Part shown: positions 46,565-56,210 of the stretch, piece by piece
Position numbering within the stretch: the first letter of the stretch is position 1
Layout: each line of letters opens with the position of its first letter
Source: Stentor roeselii
Lineage: Eukaryota > Ciliophora > Heterotrichea > Heterotrichida > Stentoridae
Direction of reading: 5' to 3'
DNA length: 64,000 nucleotides
Assembly: GCA_006503475.1 (NCBI GenBank)
Contig: RSEH01000109.1
Location: forward strand, 62,001-126,000
Notes under the pieces: model-generated
What the model saw: the letters and a program-made list of their open reading frames with translations, nothing else
Databases searched by the model: none
What the model was told of the DNA's origin: nothing
Program-made: the position numbers and the translations under genes

Positions 46565-49015
46565 ATGGAAAAACTCAAGAAAATCATCACAAAAAAATTG
46601 ATTTCTGGGTTTTCAGTAACTATCTTGATCTCTTTTTTCAGCGTTTTTCTTGGAGTTGTTTTCATGTCTGCCTCGAAACAGAAGGTCTCTTCAATTTTCA
46701 TTGAATTGAAACCGGAGCCTGTTGTGAACTCTGACTATCCAGTCTATCGAGTGCAGAAAATTCAGTACTTGTCATCACAGATCACTGCAGTTTTAAAGCT
46801 AGAATCAGAAGGGAGTAGTAAATACGGGCCTAATATTGACTTCTTGTCTTTTCAGGCTGTTTTTGTTGATAAAAACGTGATTCGATTTCAAATCACTGAT
46901 AAACCGCGAAAACTTTGGCAATTGGATGAATTTAACTTTACCTCGCTTTATAGCAACAATAACTATGAACTTTTTATCAACAACTATCCTTTTGGGGTTG
47001 AGATTAAAGATAAAAAAGATGGGAGTAGTGTTTTTAACTCGATTGGTTTGAACTTTTACTTTAGTCAGAGGTATTTGGAAATTGGGACTTTTCTTAGGGA
47101 GGGAAGTTTTAAGTTTGGAGTTGGGGAAAGGAAGGGAAATTTGATGCTGCCGATTGGAAATCACTCTATTTGGACTAATAGTGAAAACTCTGGACATCAT
47201 CCATTGTTTTTAGAGGTTTTGAATAAAAGCTCTAGTGGGATTTTTTTTCATAATTTTAATGCTATGCAAATTGAAGTTGGGAAAAGTCAGTTAAAGTTTA
47301 GGACTACTGGAGGAGTGATAGATTTTTTTATATTCCTCGGAAAAACCGGTGAAGACATAATCAGAAACTTTCATACAATTCTAGGTCCTCCCGACCTGCC
47401 TCTTTTCAGCGATCTAGGCTACCACTACGGTGAAAAACTAACTTCCTCAGAATCCCTTCTCAACTCTTTAACCTATTTAGAAAAGCAGCAAATTCCAGTG
47501 GACCGTTTATGGCTGAGAAACTTTCTTTCACCAACAAAAAGTTTCGAAATTTCTGAAGATTTCTCAGGATTAACCTCTAAATTAAGCGAGTTCAACACCG
47601 AGCTTTTATTAGAAGTTTCATCAGAGATCAGTGAAAACTCTCAGTTCTTCGAACTTTCAAAAAAAAGTCTTCTGCCATTTAAGGCGAATGGTGCAAAAGG
47701 ACCGTCATATTACCTTGACTGGTTCCATCAAGACTCAAGTAAAGTCTGGCATGAGGTTCTCGAAGATTTGATTACAAAAACAAATGCTACAGGTTTGAGC
47801 CTGACTGAAAATGAGGTCTCGACAGGTGAAAGTTCATCAAGGTCATCATTTAACCTGCCTTTCGAGCCGATGACTTGTTTGGAGTGTGGGACGATTCCTT
47901 TGGATACTTCTCATGCGAATTCATTCAAAGAAATCGACCTTCACAGTTTATGGGGAGATATGCAGGTAAAGGCTAGCAGATCTTTTTATCTAAAAAAAAA
48001 TCAAAGACCCTGCATTTTTTCTTCAAGTTCCCGTTCAGGTACTCCATCATTTCGGACATTCAGCATAAACCGTGCGAATTGGGACTTATTCCGAGAAAGC
48101 ATAAACTCAGTCCTATCATTTGAGATGTTCGGAATTCGCTCTGGTTCCAACATCTGCGGTTTAAAGACTTTAGGACGACTAGAAATGTGTCTTCGCTGGC
48201 ACCAAATCAGTTCAATGCTTCCAATGATGATAAACTTAAAAGACGATAAAGCTTCAGAGTCTCAAGTCTTCGACAAGACGATTTTACCTGGAATTCAAGA
48301 AGCGATAATGAAAAGATACTCATTATCACTATTTTTTTACTCTTTATTTTTTGAGTCTTCACTTCATGGCGGGTCGATCGTAAAGCCTGTTCTTTTTGAA
48401 TTCTTAGAAGACCAAAGCGTGCTTTTTCCTCATCAGTTCTTGATAGGCTCTTGTTTATTAGGAGTTTTTTCGTTATTTGAAAAAAGTGATGAAGTCTTGG
48501 CTTATTTTCCTAGAAGTCGGTGGTTTGGACTTTGGGATGGAAAGGAAATAATTGGAAAGGGAAATAGTTTTGATGTTGATATCAGGGAAGGATTTGAATT
48601 GTTTTTAAGAGGAGGTTTCGTTGTACCTCTTGTTGACTCGCAGGGTGTTAGGAGGATACTTGATGTTAGGAAAAAAGGACTTACGCTGGTTGTAGCTTTA
48701 GACGATAACTATAAGGCTCGAGGAGTTTTTTACGTTGATGATGGAATCTCGCCTGACACTTTAAAATCCAAGAAATTCACAAAAGTCACTGTAGAAGCAA
48801 GAAAAGAAGAATATTTAATCATTAAAGTGACCAGTGTCATTCGTGGATACCTACAAGATTTCAACAGTCTTGTGAAAGTCAAGGTTTTCGGGTACCAGAC
48901 AGTGCGACAAGTCCTTCTAAACAACCAGTACCTGAACTTCACTTTCCAAAAAGAAACCCTCGAGATTCTTCTTTCAGTGAATTCCTTCGAAAATCATGAA
49001 ATTCTAGTCTTTTAG
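46565..49015 (+). CDS. GH31 alpha-glucosidase-like protein, catalytically dead
   Basis: An 816-residue type II membrane protein with the glycoside hydrolase family 31 layout: N-terminal anchor (about 14-34), N-terminal beta domain, and a barrel beginning GPPDLPLFSDLGYHYG (274 on), followed by a C-terminal beta domain. Active-site motifs are recognisable but changed. WLDIDY is WLRNFL (316 on), WxDMNE is SLTENE (412-417, with nucleophile Asp replaced by Thr414), HWxGDN is TFSINRANW (498 on, acid/base Asp lost) and GADICGF is GSNICGL. It should bind but not cleave glycosides, perhaps as a lectin-like or transporter-partner protein. The frame is intact with no stop, so it is a conserved-length gene rather than a pseudogene. 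No intron. Confidence 0.85.
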   Translation: MEKLKKIITKKLISGFSVTILISFFSVFLGVVFMSASKQKVSSIFIELKPEPVVNSDYPVYRVQKIQYLSSQITAVLKLESEGSSKYGPNIDFLSFQAVFVDKNVIRFQITDKPRKLWQLDEFNFTSLYSNNNYELFINNYPFGVEIKDKKDGSSVFNSIGLNFYFSQRYLEIGTFLREGSFKFGVGERKGNLMLPIGNHSIWTNSENSGHHPLFLEVLNKSSSGIFFHNFNAMQIEVGKSQLKFRTTGGVIDFFIFLGKTGEDIIRNFHTILGPPDLPLFSDLGYHYGEKLTSSESLLNSLTYLEKQQIPVDRLWLRNFLSPTKSFEISEDFSGLTSKLSEFNTELLLEVSSEISENSQFFELSKKSLLPFKANGAKGPSYYLDWFHQDSSKVWHEVLEDLITKTNATGLSLTENEVSTGESSSRSSFNLPFEPMTCLECGTIPLDTSHANSFKEIDLHSLWGDMQVKASRSFYLKKNQRPCIFSSSSRSGTPSFRTFSINRANWDLFRESINSVLSFEMFGIRSGSNICGLKTLGRLEMCLRWHQISSMLPMMINLKDDKASESQVFDKTILPGIQEAIMKRYSLSLFFYSLFFESSLHGGSIVKPVLFEFLEDQSVLFPHQFLIGSCLLGVFSLFEKSDEVLAYFPRSRWFGLWDGKEIIGKGNSFDVDIREGFELFLRGGFVVPLVDSQGVRRILDVRKKGLTLVVALDDNYKARGVFYVDDGISPDTLKSKKFTKVTVEARKEEYLIIKVTSVIRGYLQDFNSLVKVKVFGYQTVRQVLLNNQYLNFTFQKETLEILLSVNSFENHEILVF

Positions 49016-49058
49016 CCTTTCAAAGCGTAATCTAATAGGCGGTACTAATTTAAAATAA

Positions 49059-52058
49059 ATGTCTGACAATATCCAAGTCTCAATCCGAGTGCGTCCGCTT
49101 AACCCGAAAGAAACTTTAGACCCGCAGGTCTGTCGTTGCATTCAAGTGAACCAAAATTTTAATTCTATTTCAATTCAAGTCAATTCAGCAGTAAAAACAT
49201 TTAACTTTGACTACGTGGCAGACGAAATGACTACTCAAGAGAAAATTTTCACTCAAGTCGCAAGGCCGATCACTGAAAATTGCCTTAAAGGCTACAACGG
49301 GACTATTTTTTCATATGGTCAAACCGGTTCCGGAAAGACTCACACGATTATCGGTCATTCAAGTTCTACTTTCACTGATCTTCAAGCAGGGGTACTTCCT
49401 AGGTGTTTATATTACATTCTTGAAAAAACTACTGTTGAAGTAGATATGAGGGAAAATTTGGAATTTTTAGTAAAGTGCTCGTTTTTAGAAATTTATAATG
49501 AACAGATTAAAGATCTTCTTGCGGAGGACTCGAGGAACCTTCAGATTCGAGAGGATATTAAAAAAGGATGTTATGTTGAGGATTTGATTGAAGAAAGTGT
49601 TTTTAACCTGGACTCAGCTCTTGAGTGTTTGAGAAGAGGACTTCAGAGAAGGCATGTTGGGTCTACTTTGATGAATTCGAATAGCTCGAGAAGTCATTCT
49701 GTGTTCAGTGTTCGTGTCGAGGCTAAGGAAAATAAAGCGGATTTACTTACTTATCGAAATTCGGTCTTTCATATTATTGACTTAGCTGGATCGGAAAGGC
49801 AAAAACCAGCTGGGACTTCTGGAGATAGGCTCAGGGAAGCTGCTATGATTAATAAATCACTTTCGAATTTAGGGGATGTGATTAATTCACTGGTGGAAAT
49901 CGCTGAAGGGAAAAGTCGATATGTTAGGTATAGGGATTCGAGGCTTACTTTCTTGTTGAAGGATTCTATTGGAGGAAATTCGAAGACTAGTCTTATTGCT
50001 AATATTAGTCCTTCTTTTTCAAGTTATGCAGAAACTTTGTCCACCCTTCGATTCGCAGAACGTGCAAAGCTAGTAAAAAACCGAGCAGTGATAAACGAAG
50101 ACACCTTAGAAACCCTAAACGAATTAAAAGCCGAAAACCAACGTCTCCGAAGTTTACTTCAAAACAACCCAGAATCCCTTCCACTAAACCCAAGAGTTCG
50201 AGAACTTCAAGAATTACTAGCAAAAAACACAGAATTACGTTTAAAAACAGAAGGATCCCTTCAAGAAATAATAAGTGAAAAAGAAAGTCTCAACTTTGAA
50301 TTACTAGAAACACAAAAAAAATATGACAATAAAATAATGTCAATGGAACTTGTGAGAAAATTGCAGAAAGATCAAATAAATTCTTTGAAGGCAAAAAAAA
50401 ATTTTCCTGAAAATCTGATTATTTTTAATCTTCAGCAAGAAAATGAACTACTTTTAAGGGAAAATCAGAATCACCCTATTGCTGCGAAGTACTTTGTTGA
50501 AAATGATATGCTTAAACATTATGTTCAGGAACTGAAAAACGAACTTAAAGGAAGTCCTAATTCGATCACTCAGAGACTTAAAGAAAATCAAGAATATACT
50601 GAAAAATTTGTTTATCAGTATCAAGAATGTCTTAAGGATATTAAGGTTTTAGAAGATAGAATGGAAAAAATTATTAATCGAAATAAAGATCTTGAAAAAG
50701 CTTTGAGTGTTGCTGAAGAACATAAAAATCAGCTGGTTTTGGATTTAGAGACTTTGAAAATTAGACTTGATTGTATTAATGATCATGCTGGACAAGAAGA
50801 CCATCAAAAAACTCCATTAAAACTTCTAGATCCAAACATAAACCAAGGAAGATCTCGTTCATCCTTATCAGGTTACCAACTATTCCCAAACACATCATCT
50901 CCATTTCTTCCTTTTTCAAATCAAAAGCTAAACCAAATGCGTAATCTCGACGAAATCGACTCATCAGACGACCTTTGGCAAGAATGCATAGACTGCCAAT
51001 TAAAAGACCAAAAAATATCAGACCTTGAAAAGAGAATGGCGAGTATTTCATCAAGTTTCGAAGAGCTTCAGTACTTCCAAGAGCAAAACTTCATCCTCGG
51101 AGAAGACATAAAAAAAATGGACCATGAACTGACACGGAAAGAACAGGTCATCAACGAGAGCAATGAAGAATTCCAACAAATTCTCGCTGAAAACGTGGCA
51201 CTTTCATTCCAGATCACAGATCTCACCAATCAAATCAATGAAAATTCAAGTTTAATTCAAGAATTTACAAGAAATAAACAACTTCCTATTCATGACTTTC
51301 AAGAATTTTCTAAACTTAAAGATGAGAACTCGATTTTGAAAAATGAAAATTTTAAACTAAAAACGAAAAATTTGAAAATTTCTCAAAATTTTGTGGATTC
51401 TGTGAAAAATCATGAAAAAACAATAGAAAATTTAAGAAAAACACAAGAACATGAATTTTCGTTACTTAAAGAAGTTGATGAATTAAAAGCGAAAATGAAA
51501 GAAATGCAAAGAGCAAATAATTCGTATTTGGAAAAACTTGCTGAAGCTGATAGAGAATTAATTCGAGTTAATGGACATCAAAACTTGAATCAAAAAATAA
51601 ACTATTTGTCGAAATTAAAAGAGGATTATAATAAATTAAAAGACCAGTGCTTTAGACTACAGGAAGAAAATAAAACGATTGGGAATCAATTCGCAATTAT
51701 TTCTAGAAAATATGAAAGACTTGCTAAAGCTAGTGGAAATATTATTTGCTTTGAGGAACTTGAAATGGCTAAGGAAAAAATAAGGGAACTGGAAATGAAA
51801 ATCAGTTCTATGGATGAAATTTTTAACTGCACTTGTAGAAATTTGTTGAATTTGCCATTTTTTAATGAGATTTCGAAATTTGATATTCATGATGCTGTTA
51901 AATATGTTGTTGATCGTTATGGAAGTACTTTATCAAAATATGAAGAAATGATTATTGAGCATAATAAAGAGATTAGAAAGATGGAAGCTGTGAATAGTTT
52001 GTTGGAAGGTGAAAACAAAAATCTCAAACATAAAATTTTTTGTATGAATTCTGAGTAG
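49059..52058 (+). CDS. Kinesin with long coiled-coil tail (kinesin-12/KIF15-like)
   Basis: A 999-residue plus-end-type kinesin with an N-terminal motor (about 1-345). P-loop GQTGSGKT is at 87-94, switch I NSNSSRSHS, switch II DLAGSE, and the motor ends TLRFAERAKLVKNRAVINED. The neck leads directly into a long coiled coil with several breaks; no FHA, PH or other tail domain was seen. The motor sequence and immediate coiled coil resemble kinesin-12 (KIF15) members, which act on spindles and on ciliary or cortical microtubules. All catalytic motifs are intact. No intron was found; strand composition flips near 50035 and again near 50300 and 50800. Confidence 0.92.
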   Translation: MSDNIQVSIRVRPLNPKETLDPQVCRCIQVNQNFNSISIQVNSAVKTFNFDYVADEMTTQEKIFTQVARPITENCLKGYNGTIFSYGQTGSGKTHTIIGHSSSTFTDLQAGVLPRCLYYILEKTTVEVDMRENLEFLVKCSFLEIYNEQIKDLLAEDSRNLQIREDIKKGCYVEDLIEESVFNLDSALECLRRGLQRRHVGSTLMNSNSSRSHSVFSVRVEAKENKADLLTYRNSVFHIIDLAGSERQKPAGTSGDRLREAAMINKSLSNLGDVINSLVEIAEGKSRYVRYRDSRLTFLLKDSIGGNSKTSLIANISPSFSSYAETLSTLRFAERAKLVKNRAVINEDTLETLNELKAENQRLRSLLQNNPESLPLNPRVRELQELLAKNTELRLKTEGSLQEIISEKESLNFELLETQKKYDNKIMSMELVRKLQKDQINSLKAKKNFPENLIIFNLQQENELLLRENQNHPIAAKYFVENDMLKHYVQELKNELKGSPNSITQRLKENQEYTEKFVYQYQECLKDIKVLEDRMEKIINRNKDLEKALSVAEEHKNQLVLDLETLKIRLDCINDHAGQEDHQKTPLKLLDPNINQGRSRSSLSGYQLFPNTSSPFLPFSNQKLNQMRNLDEIDSSDDLWQECIDCQLKDQKISDLEKRMASISSSFEELQYFQEQNFILGEDIKKMDHELTRKEQVINESNEEFQQILAENVALSFQITDLTNQINENSSLIQEFTRNKQLPIHDFQEFSKLKDENSILKNENFKLKTKNLKISQNFVDSVKNHEKTIENLRKTQEHEFSLLKEVDELKAKMKEMQRANNSYLEKLAEADRELIRVNGHQNLNQKINYLSKLKEDYNKLKDQCFRLQEENKTIGNQFAIISRKYERLAKASGNIICFEELEMAKEKIRELEMKISSMDEIFNCTCRNLLNLPFFNEISKFDIHDAVKYVVDRYGSTLSKYEEMIIEHNKEIRKMEAVNSLLEGENKNLKHKIFCMNSE

Positions 52059-52272
52059 ATACATTGAGAAAGTTATCTTATATGATGAGATGTATGTTAA
52101 TTAATCATCTTAATAATGGTCACTATTAATAGCATCTAGTTTATGCTAAAGATTAAAGAAACAGCTTCAAACTTTTATCATAAAATTTCAAGTATAAAAA
52201 TTCTAATTCCTTTCATAAAACTTGTAAAATCTTTAAAGTATAAAACCTCCAACCAAACTCAAAATCCTATAA

Positions 52273-54564
52273 ATGGATCTGAAATTCAACAACCTACGAG
52301 ACGCAATATCCCGTTACCAACTAGACAAAACAACAATCCCAAGCATCCTCCGTCTAATAATCCAAGACTCCAGCAAATCCGACCTAGTATCCTTCCTCGA
52401 CTCCTACATCGAAGAAAAAGAAATCGAAATTTCCCAACTTTGCACAGATCATTCCGACGACTTATTAAATTCTCTTTCATTAGTCTCAAAACTGACAGAT
52501 TCCTTTAAAAAATCCCGAGAAGACGTGAGTTACGTTCAAAGTGGAATTCAAGAAATTGGGAACTTTTTATTAGACTCATTCACAAAAATAGAAGAACCTA
52601 AAAAAACCATTGAAAATCTTAACGCGTCACTTGATTATATCGAAGAAGTTCATTATGCAGTCACTCTTCTTACCCGAGCCCAAAGTCAAATACTCGGCTT
52701 GCGTCACATCTCGGCCTTGAGGACTTTGGCAAAGGTAAAGTCTTTAAAGTCTCTTCGAGAAACGAATACTGAATCGAATCGAATTGTTTTAGCAACAATT
52801 CCAGCTCTGGAAAAACAAGTTGAGGATAAAGTTGAAGAAAGTCTTAGTGATTGGCTTGTTAAAACTAGAAAAAAAGCTGAAAGTGTTGGGAAACAAATGT
52901 TTGTTGATGCTGAAAATAAATTGGGATTGGAAAAACAGAAGAAAAGTCAGGAGGTTCAGAAGAATTATAAAATTAGGGAAAGTCATGTCATGGCGATTAA
53001 AACTATGGCTAGTATTCGACCTTCGGTTAAACCTTCTCGAGAATTGAACTCTTATATGATAACCAAAATGGCTTCAATAAGACAGTCAAAGTTTTCCCAA
53101 AAAGTAGAAAACCCAGACCTATCAGTAGTATCAATAGACTTCTCAGCTCTTTTACAGTTCGAAAACGTATTCGAAGCCTTAGGTAAGGCTAAAGAGTTTC
53201 GTGAAAAATTTAAATATTCCAGAAGAGCTCAAATCTTACAAACAATGTCTTATTACGATCATCCAAGAGACAAACTCGAGTCACTTTCAGGACAACTGCT
53301 AATCGAAAAAGAGTTAGTCGACCATGACGATCGTCTTCGCTCAGAAGAGGAACTTCAAAGTATTTGGATTGAAACAGTCACACAATTAGAGCGAAATGTG
53401 CAAGAATTGATTATTTCCTCACCTTCAGCCTCAACAATTCTTTCAATAAAAAAATCTGTAGTGCTTTTCGTGCAGTCAGCTTTGAAGTCAAATTTTACTC
53501 ACAGGTCTTATGAGCTTTTTCAGCTGTTAGAAAAAAATCATAAGTCGTATCGAGAGGCGCTTATGAATAATTTCAAACTTGAGGCTGTTAGAATTATTGA
53601 TGCTGAGAACTACTCGTTTATCAGAATCACTGATGTCGCAGATTTACGACTTCAAGAAATCGGTCTCAACATCGAAGTCTCCGGAGAAAACTTTCCCTTC
53701 AGCAAGTCAGTCCCAGACCTGGCTCACCTGGTAAAAAAATTCGTCTGGATGGACCTGGAGTACCTCGAGAACCTATTTGAAAGAAGCGGAAAAGAGCTAT
53801 TTAAAACAATAGATGAATTGATGCAAACCGTCAATAAAATTTTATTTTCACAGATAAACGAAGCGACCGTGTTACAAAGTGCAATTTTAGCAATAAACAC
53901 GAATTATTTATACAAAAGTTTCAGTTTTATTGATGGACTATTCGAAAACTACACAGGTGCCAGCAGAGAGTTTTCAGCCCGAGAAGGTTTCATTGAACTA
54001 AAAGACAAATGTGAAAACGCGATTTTCACAAAGATGCAGGAGTCGATTTCAACTTATATCAGACTTTTAAAGGACTTTACACCTGAAAAAGTCGAAGCGC
54101 ATCATTGGCTGAAGAACATGTTGGACTACATTAATAACACTGCTGCTTCTTTAGAAAGCTTACTCGGTATCCAGATGTGTTCCACTGCTTTATTCGCAAG
54201 TTTTCAGTTCTTTGCAAAGGAAATCTTGGTGGCTTTGAGAAAAGCTGAAAAATTCACTGTTTTGTTTGTTTTGACTCTTGAAAAAGATTTAGGAATTATT
54301 ACTTTGTTTATGCAGGAAAGTCTTCATTGTAGAAAAGTCCCTGGACTTATGGATGCCTTGGCTGAAATTAGGGAATTCGTTAATTTGTTTGTGAATAATG
54401 AAATTGAAATGTTGAAGGACCCTGGAATTAGGGATAAAAAGTTTGCAAGGCTTGATTTGAAAAGTTTGATACCTGTACTTGAAAAGTTTAAGGAAACTAA
54501 AGGTAAGGAACCTAAGCAGAAGGTGGTTATTGCTGTAGCTAAGAAACTTAAGGAAGTTTTGTAG
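52273..54564 (+). CDS. EXOC6: Exocyst complex component 6 (Sec15)
   Basis: A 763-residue helical protein matching Sec15/EXOC6, the exocyst subunit that binds Rab GTPases on secretory vesicles. Evidence: the N-terminal coiled region (SFLDSYIEEKEIEISQLC), the segment ALRTLAKVKSLKSLRETN that aligns without gaps to the family's ALKTLEQL block, the FENVFEALGKAKEFREKF block, and a C-terminal helical domain of the usual length. A GTAAAG stretch at 52735-52749 looks like an intron, but removing it would break the alignment spacing and it lacks A at position 10, so it is coding. Orthology is by pattern, not alignment. Confidence 0.75.
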   Translation: MDLKFNNLRDAISRYQLDKTTIPSILRLIIQDSSKSDLVSFLDSYIEEKEIEISQLCTDHSDDLLNSLSLVSKLTDSFKKSREDVSYVQSGIQEIGNFLLDSFTKIEEPKKTIENLNASLDYIEEVHYAVTLLTRAQSQILGLRHISALRTLAKVKSLKSLRETNTESNRIVLATIPALEKQVEDKVEESLSDWLVKTRKKAESVGKQMFVDAENKLGLEKQKKSQEVQKNYKIRESHVMAIKTMASIRPSVKPSRELNSYMITKMASIRQSKFSQKVENPDLSVVSIDFSALLQFENVFEALGKAKEFREKFKYSRRAQILQTMSYYDHPRDKLESLSGQLLIEKELVDHDDRLRSEEELQSIWIETVTQLERNVQELIISSPSASTILSIKKSVVLFVQSALKSNFTHRSYELFQLLEKNHKSYREALMNNFKLEAVRIIDAENYSFIRITDVADLRLQEIGLNIEVSGENFPFSKSVPDLAHLVKKFVWMDLEYLENLFERSGKELFKTIDELMQTVNKILFSQINEATVLQSAILAINTNYLYKSFSFIDGLFENYTGASREFSAREGFIELKDKCENAIFTKMQESISTYIRLLKDFTPEKVEAHHWLKNMLDYINNTAASLESLLGIQMCSTALFASFQFFAKEILVALRKAEKFTVLFVLTLEKDLGIITLFMQESLHCRKVPGLMDALAEIREFVNLFVNNEIEMLKDPGIRDKKFARLDLKSLIPVLEKFKETKGKEPKQKVVIAVAKKLKEVL

Positions 54565-54894
54565 AGATTTTAAGTTGGATTAGTTTTTTGGTTTTATTTT
54601 TTTTTGGAGTGATTTGGATTGGTTTAGGATTTTTTATTTGTTTGATGGAGAGTTTAGGATGATATGGTGGAATTGTATAATTTATGATACGATAAATGTT
54701 TTATTATGGATTTATATTATTGATTGAGATTACTTTGATGAAAATATAATTTGGTTACTGATAATTGGAGGTTTTTTTATATGAGTTGATCTTTATTCAA
54801 TGCAGATTTTTGAATGATGAAGTGGATGAGAATAACCTTCAAACTTTATTAAAACCAACAAATCCCATAACCTAATCTCTTCATTATTAAATAC
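54565..54894. other. Intergenic region, 330 bp
   Basis: Between two convergent stops. The first half is G/T-rich, the second half A/C-rich and G-poor. Nothing recognisable. Confidence 0.5.
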
Positions 54895-55713
54895 TTACTG
54901 AGTACTGCAAGCCTCTCCAGAAACACTCTCAGCCTGTACCTCAATAATCTCCTGCATCAATTCACTAATCAAAGCCCTACACTCCTTAATCATCTCAAAA
55001 GCGTTACTTCCCTGTCGAATCTCCTCAAAAAAAACAGGCCTATTCTTAAGATCAAAAGCCCTTCTAAAGCACTCCCTAGAACTTTGCAACAATTTCAAAA
55101 TTTCACCTTCAATTTTAACATCTTCCACAAATTTCTTCCTTTCATTATGTTTCAAGTTTTCTTCAATTAAAATCAAATTTTCTTGCCTAACAACCGCAAG
55201 TTCATCCTGACAATTTTCAAGTTCCTTGTTCAATTTCTGTATTTCCCCAAATTGTTCCTGTATTTTTTTAAGAAATTCTTCACCCAAATCATGTTTTTTT
55301 GATTTTTCCTGAAGATTTAAAGAAATTTTTTCAGTTAATTCAGAGATTTTTGAATCACTTTCCGATTTTTGTAACTCAAGTTGATTTTCCAGAAGATTTA
55401 TTTTTTCTTCGTATTCTAAACGAGAAGATCGAAAGTTTTCTTTAGTTTTCCTCAGTTCTTCTTTAATCTTCAAGTGTTCATTAGGAAGGTCAATATTTTT
55501 CGAACTTCCACAGATAGACTGAAATTGTTTAACTTTTTGTTTAAAAACAACGAGTTCTTCTTCCATCCTTTTCGATTTGTATTCTTTTTCCAAGTACTTT
55601 TCCCTTAAAACTTCATTTTCAGTGACAAGTTTCTGATAATTTTTCAAAAGTTCAGTAATTTCCAAGTCCTTCTTCCGAAGAGCGAGAAGAGTTTCATTGG
55701 GTTGTTTTTCCAT
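54895..55713 (-). CDS. Coiled-coil protein
   Basis: 272 residues. The start is the ATG at 55713 (MEKQPNETLLALRKKDLEI); the frame upstream has only TTG. Nearly all of residues 8-210 are coiled coil; a Cys-containing helix follows (ECRALISELMQEIIEVQ). No specific family recognised; structural or centrosomal use is likely but inferred. It is divergent from TAF9 with only 12 bp between the two start codons, so expression of both must depend on a shared or intragenic promoter. Confidence 0.78.
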   Translation of the reverse strand: MEKQPNETLLALRKKDLEITELLKNYQKLVTENEVLREKYLEKEYKSKRMEEELVVFKQKVKQFQSICGSSKNIDLPNEHLKIKEELRKTKENFRSSRLEYEEKINLLENQLELQKSESDSKISELTEKISLNLQEKSKKHDLGEEFLKKIQEQFGEIQKLNKELENCQDELAVVRQENLILIEENLKHNERKKFVEDVKIEGEILKLLQSSRECFRRAFDLKNRPVFFEEIRQGSNAFEMIKECRALISELMQEIIEVQAESVSGEACSTQ

Positions 55714-55725
55714 ATACAAGGAAAT
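55714..55725. promoter_or_regulatory. 12-bp spacer between divergent start codons
   Basis: Sequence atacaaggaaat between ATG 55713 (minus) and ATG 55726 (plus). Too small for two conventional promoters and UTRs. Confidence 0.5.
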
Positions 55726-56124
55726 ATGGAGGAGCCAAGAGAATATCAGTCAGTGAAAAGAATTCTTAACTCAATGGTGGGAAGGTACACAGATGATGTG
55801 CCTTTGATGCTTCATGAGTTCTTTGATCGATACGTCAGTGAAATACTCGCTGGAGCCAAGATCCATGCGGATCGAAGAAATGAAGAAGTCGCTAAAGACG
55901 ATGTCTTGCTTTCTATTCAAGCCAGGGAACAGTTTTCTTTCAACTCTGGACAAAACATTGAAGAACTCAAGCTGCAGGCTTCTATTTTTAATAAGGAAAA
56001 AAAACTTCCTAATGTCAGTGATAAAAACGCTTTGCTATTGCCTAATGAAGAGTTCTGTCTTTTAGCGCCAAATAAACAAATTAAGAAGAAAAGTAATGCC
56101 ATGGATATTGATAAGATTTATTAG
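55726..56124 (+). CDS. TAF9: TFIID/SAGA subunit TAF9
   Basis: A 132-residue histone-fold protein matching TAF9, which pairs with TAF6 in TFIID and SAGA for RNA polymerase II initiation. The ATG at 55726 is chosen; the frame opens earlier only with TTG. Features: MVGRYTDDVPLMLHEFFDRY helix, VSEILAGAKIHADRRNEEV, then the conserved AKDDVLLSIQAREQFSF, ASIFNKEKKLP, and the C-terminal LLLPNEEFCLLAPNKQI that corresponds to the conserved LPPDRYCLTAPN of TAF9. Length is typical of a minimal TAF9. Confidence 0.92.
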   Translation: MEEPREYQSVKRILNSMVGRYTDDVPLMLHEFFDRYVSEILAGAKIHADRRNEEVAKDDVLLSIQAREQFSFNSGQNIEELKLQASIFNKEKKLPNVSDKNALLLPNEEFCLLAPNKQIKKKSNAMDIDKIY

Positions 56125-56210
56125 TTGAGGGAAGTTTTAGATTTTTTTGTGGGAATGGGTTTTTAGAGATTTTTAAGAATTTGATGAGTTTTTGGAATGA
56201 TTTATATAAA

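Noticed and set aside
50072-50087. 16-nt GTAAAA...GCAG intron candidate in the kinesin
   Set aside because: It encodes the conserved motor end (AKLVKNRAVINED) and removal would shift the frame.
52143-52508. 121-codon plus ORF overlapping the Sec15 start
   Set aside because: Proline/arginine-rich alternative frame of the conserved Sec15 N-terminus.
52735-52749. GTAAAGTCTTTAAAG as an in-frame intron in Sec15
   Set aside because: No A at position 10, and its removal would break the gap-free spacing with the EXOC6 family block.
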